Assembly (NCBI GenBank): GCA_030611395.1
Contig: JAUWPX010000094.1
Location: forward strand, 1-6,313
From: Bacteroidota bacterium
GTDB lineage: Bacteria; Bacteroidota; Bacteroidia; Bacteroidales; VadinHA17
Length of the DNA stretch: 6,313 bases
Direction of reading: 5' to 3'
Of this stretch, positions 5,878 to 6,313 are shown in pieces (positions within the stretch are counted from its first letter, which is position 1; each line of letters opens with the position of its first letter). Both the position numbers and the translations under genes were made by a program. Below the pieces are notes generated by a model that saw only the letters and a program-made list of their open reading frames with translations, was not told where the DNA came from and made no database searches.

Positions 5878-6313
5878 GGGAGTCTGTGCAAAAACTCAAT
5901 TTACGCATAAATATAAGTCCTTAGAATTAAACAGAAAGGGTTTAACGGCATAAAAAATTTTCATCTTGCCGGGAAGGAGTTTTACAATTTTTTCTAAAAA
6001 GCGTCTAAATCGTCTTAAAATAAGCCGTATTTTGATAAGAGATACAGCCAAACAGCACTCCTTCAATGCCTTAATGAATTCTTCCATGCCAATTACAGAA
6101 ATACAGCGACTTAAGTTGTACCCGATAAACATCAGGCCAACTTCTCCTAAAACATTTTCCTTTCCCCTGACAAGTGTATGGGTGAATCCCCGCTGTCGTT
6201 TCAGAGTGCCGAACATATGCTCAGTTACCTGCTGTCTTTGCCTGTAGTATTCCGGATTTTTAGTTACCCTTTCCGCATTTGCTTCAACCACCTCTGCATA
6301 TTCACTTCGATCA
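5878..6313 (-). mobile_element. Partial IS1182-type insertion sequence (transposase 3' end and one terminus)
   Basis: The element is identified by its transposase and continues beyond the window. Its terminus is placed at about 5878, where GGGAGTCTGTGCAAAAACTC begins. This terminal-repeat-like sequence overlaps the transposase TGA stop (5898-5896), as is common at compact IS ends. The opposite terminal repeat and any target duplication are not visible, so the exact border is an estimate. Confidence 0.55.
5896..6313 (-). CDS. C-terminal part of an IS1182-family DDE transposase (5' end outside window)
   Basis: The frame is open through the window edge (first full codon at 6312), giving 138 visible residues ending at TGA 5898-5896; the GTG at 6291 is internal. 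The segment YRQRQQVTEHMFGTLKRQRG, followed by a THTLVRGKENV stretch and LGEVGLMFIGYNLSR, matches the end of the DDE domain of IS1182/DDE_Tnp_1_6-type transposases. There the Glu of TEHMFGTLK supplies the third catalytic acid and the YNL motif closes the domain. The basic tail (about residues 90-138) is poorly conserved in the family. The visible portion shows no frameshift, so the copy may be intact. It transposes its own element; proximity to the defence-like island is consistent with a mobile or recombination-prone site. Confidence 0.85.
   Translation of the reverse strand, partial: DRSEYAEVVEANAERVTKNPEYYRQRQQVTEHMFGTLKRQRGFTHTLVRGKENVLGEVGLMFIGYNLSRCISVIGMEEFIKALKECCLAVSLIKIRLILRRFRRFLEKIVKLLPGKMKIFYAVKPFLFNSKDLYLCVN

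Noticed and set aside
5966..6247. 93-codon plus-strand ORF opposite the transposase
   Set aside because: Antisense shadow of the transposase frame, which has the conserved EHMFGTLK and YNL motifs.
1..6313. CRISPR array, tRNA or rRNA genes
   Set aside because: No regularly spaced direct repeats and no tRNA-like cloverleaf or rRNA-like sequence seen by eye on either strand.

Overview
The window looks like a chromosomal stretch from a member of the Bacteroidota. The plus-strand genes lack a Shine-Dalgarno site and have A-rich leaders. There is a large lipoprotein built from propeller, fibronectin III and carbohydrate-binding-type domains, next to a protein with a glycine/asparagine-rich EPGE repeat typical of secreted proteins in this phylum. 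The right edge holds an IS1182-type transposase. The phylum call is an inference from style; there is no rRNA or tRNA to anchor it.

Layout. Positions 1-3211 (plus strand, moderate GC by eye) hold two apparently co-transcribed cell-envelope genes: the 3' end of a beta-sandwich repeat protein, then a complete 856-residue lipoprotein. From 3212 to 5877 everything lies on the minus strand and base composition becomes clearly more AT-rich. This is an accessory island with two modules. Reading down the minus strand, the first is a two-gene toxin-antitoxin-like pair (a GNAT-fold-like protein followed 2 bp later by a HigA-type XRE regulator, 5778-4790). The second is a nuclease pair (an HNH-type zinc protein overlapping by 4 bp with a PD-(D/E)XK restriction-endonuclease-like protein, 4702-3492), followed by a small, apparently frame-broken ORF (3445-3240). 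From 5878 to the right edge is the end of an insertion sequence whose transposase runs off the window.

How it fits together. The nuclease pair plus the addiction-type pair, bounded by an IS and by short repeated boundary sequences, reads like a small defence or stabilisation island inserted directly downstream of the lipoprotein stop codon. Three boundary observations support a cassette-like mode of acquisition. A similar motif (AACG, 5-7 bases, TATACYGC) marks the left end of each module. A 15-bp imperfect inverted repeat brackets the toxin-antitoxin module exactly. The HNH reading frame stays open upstream of its first ATG right up to that module edge, as if its 5' end had been cut off there. 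None of this proves a mechanism; comparison with related genomes would decide.
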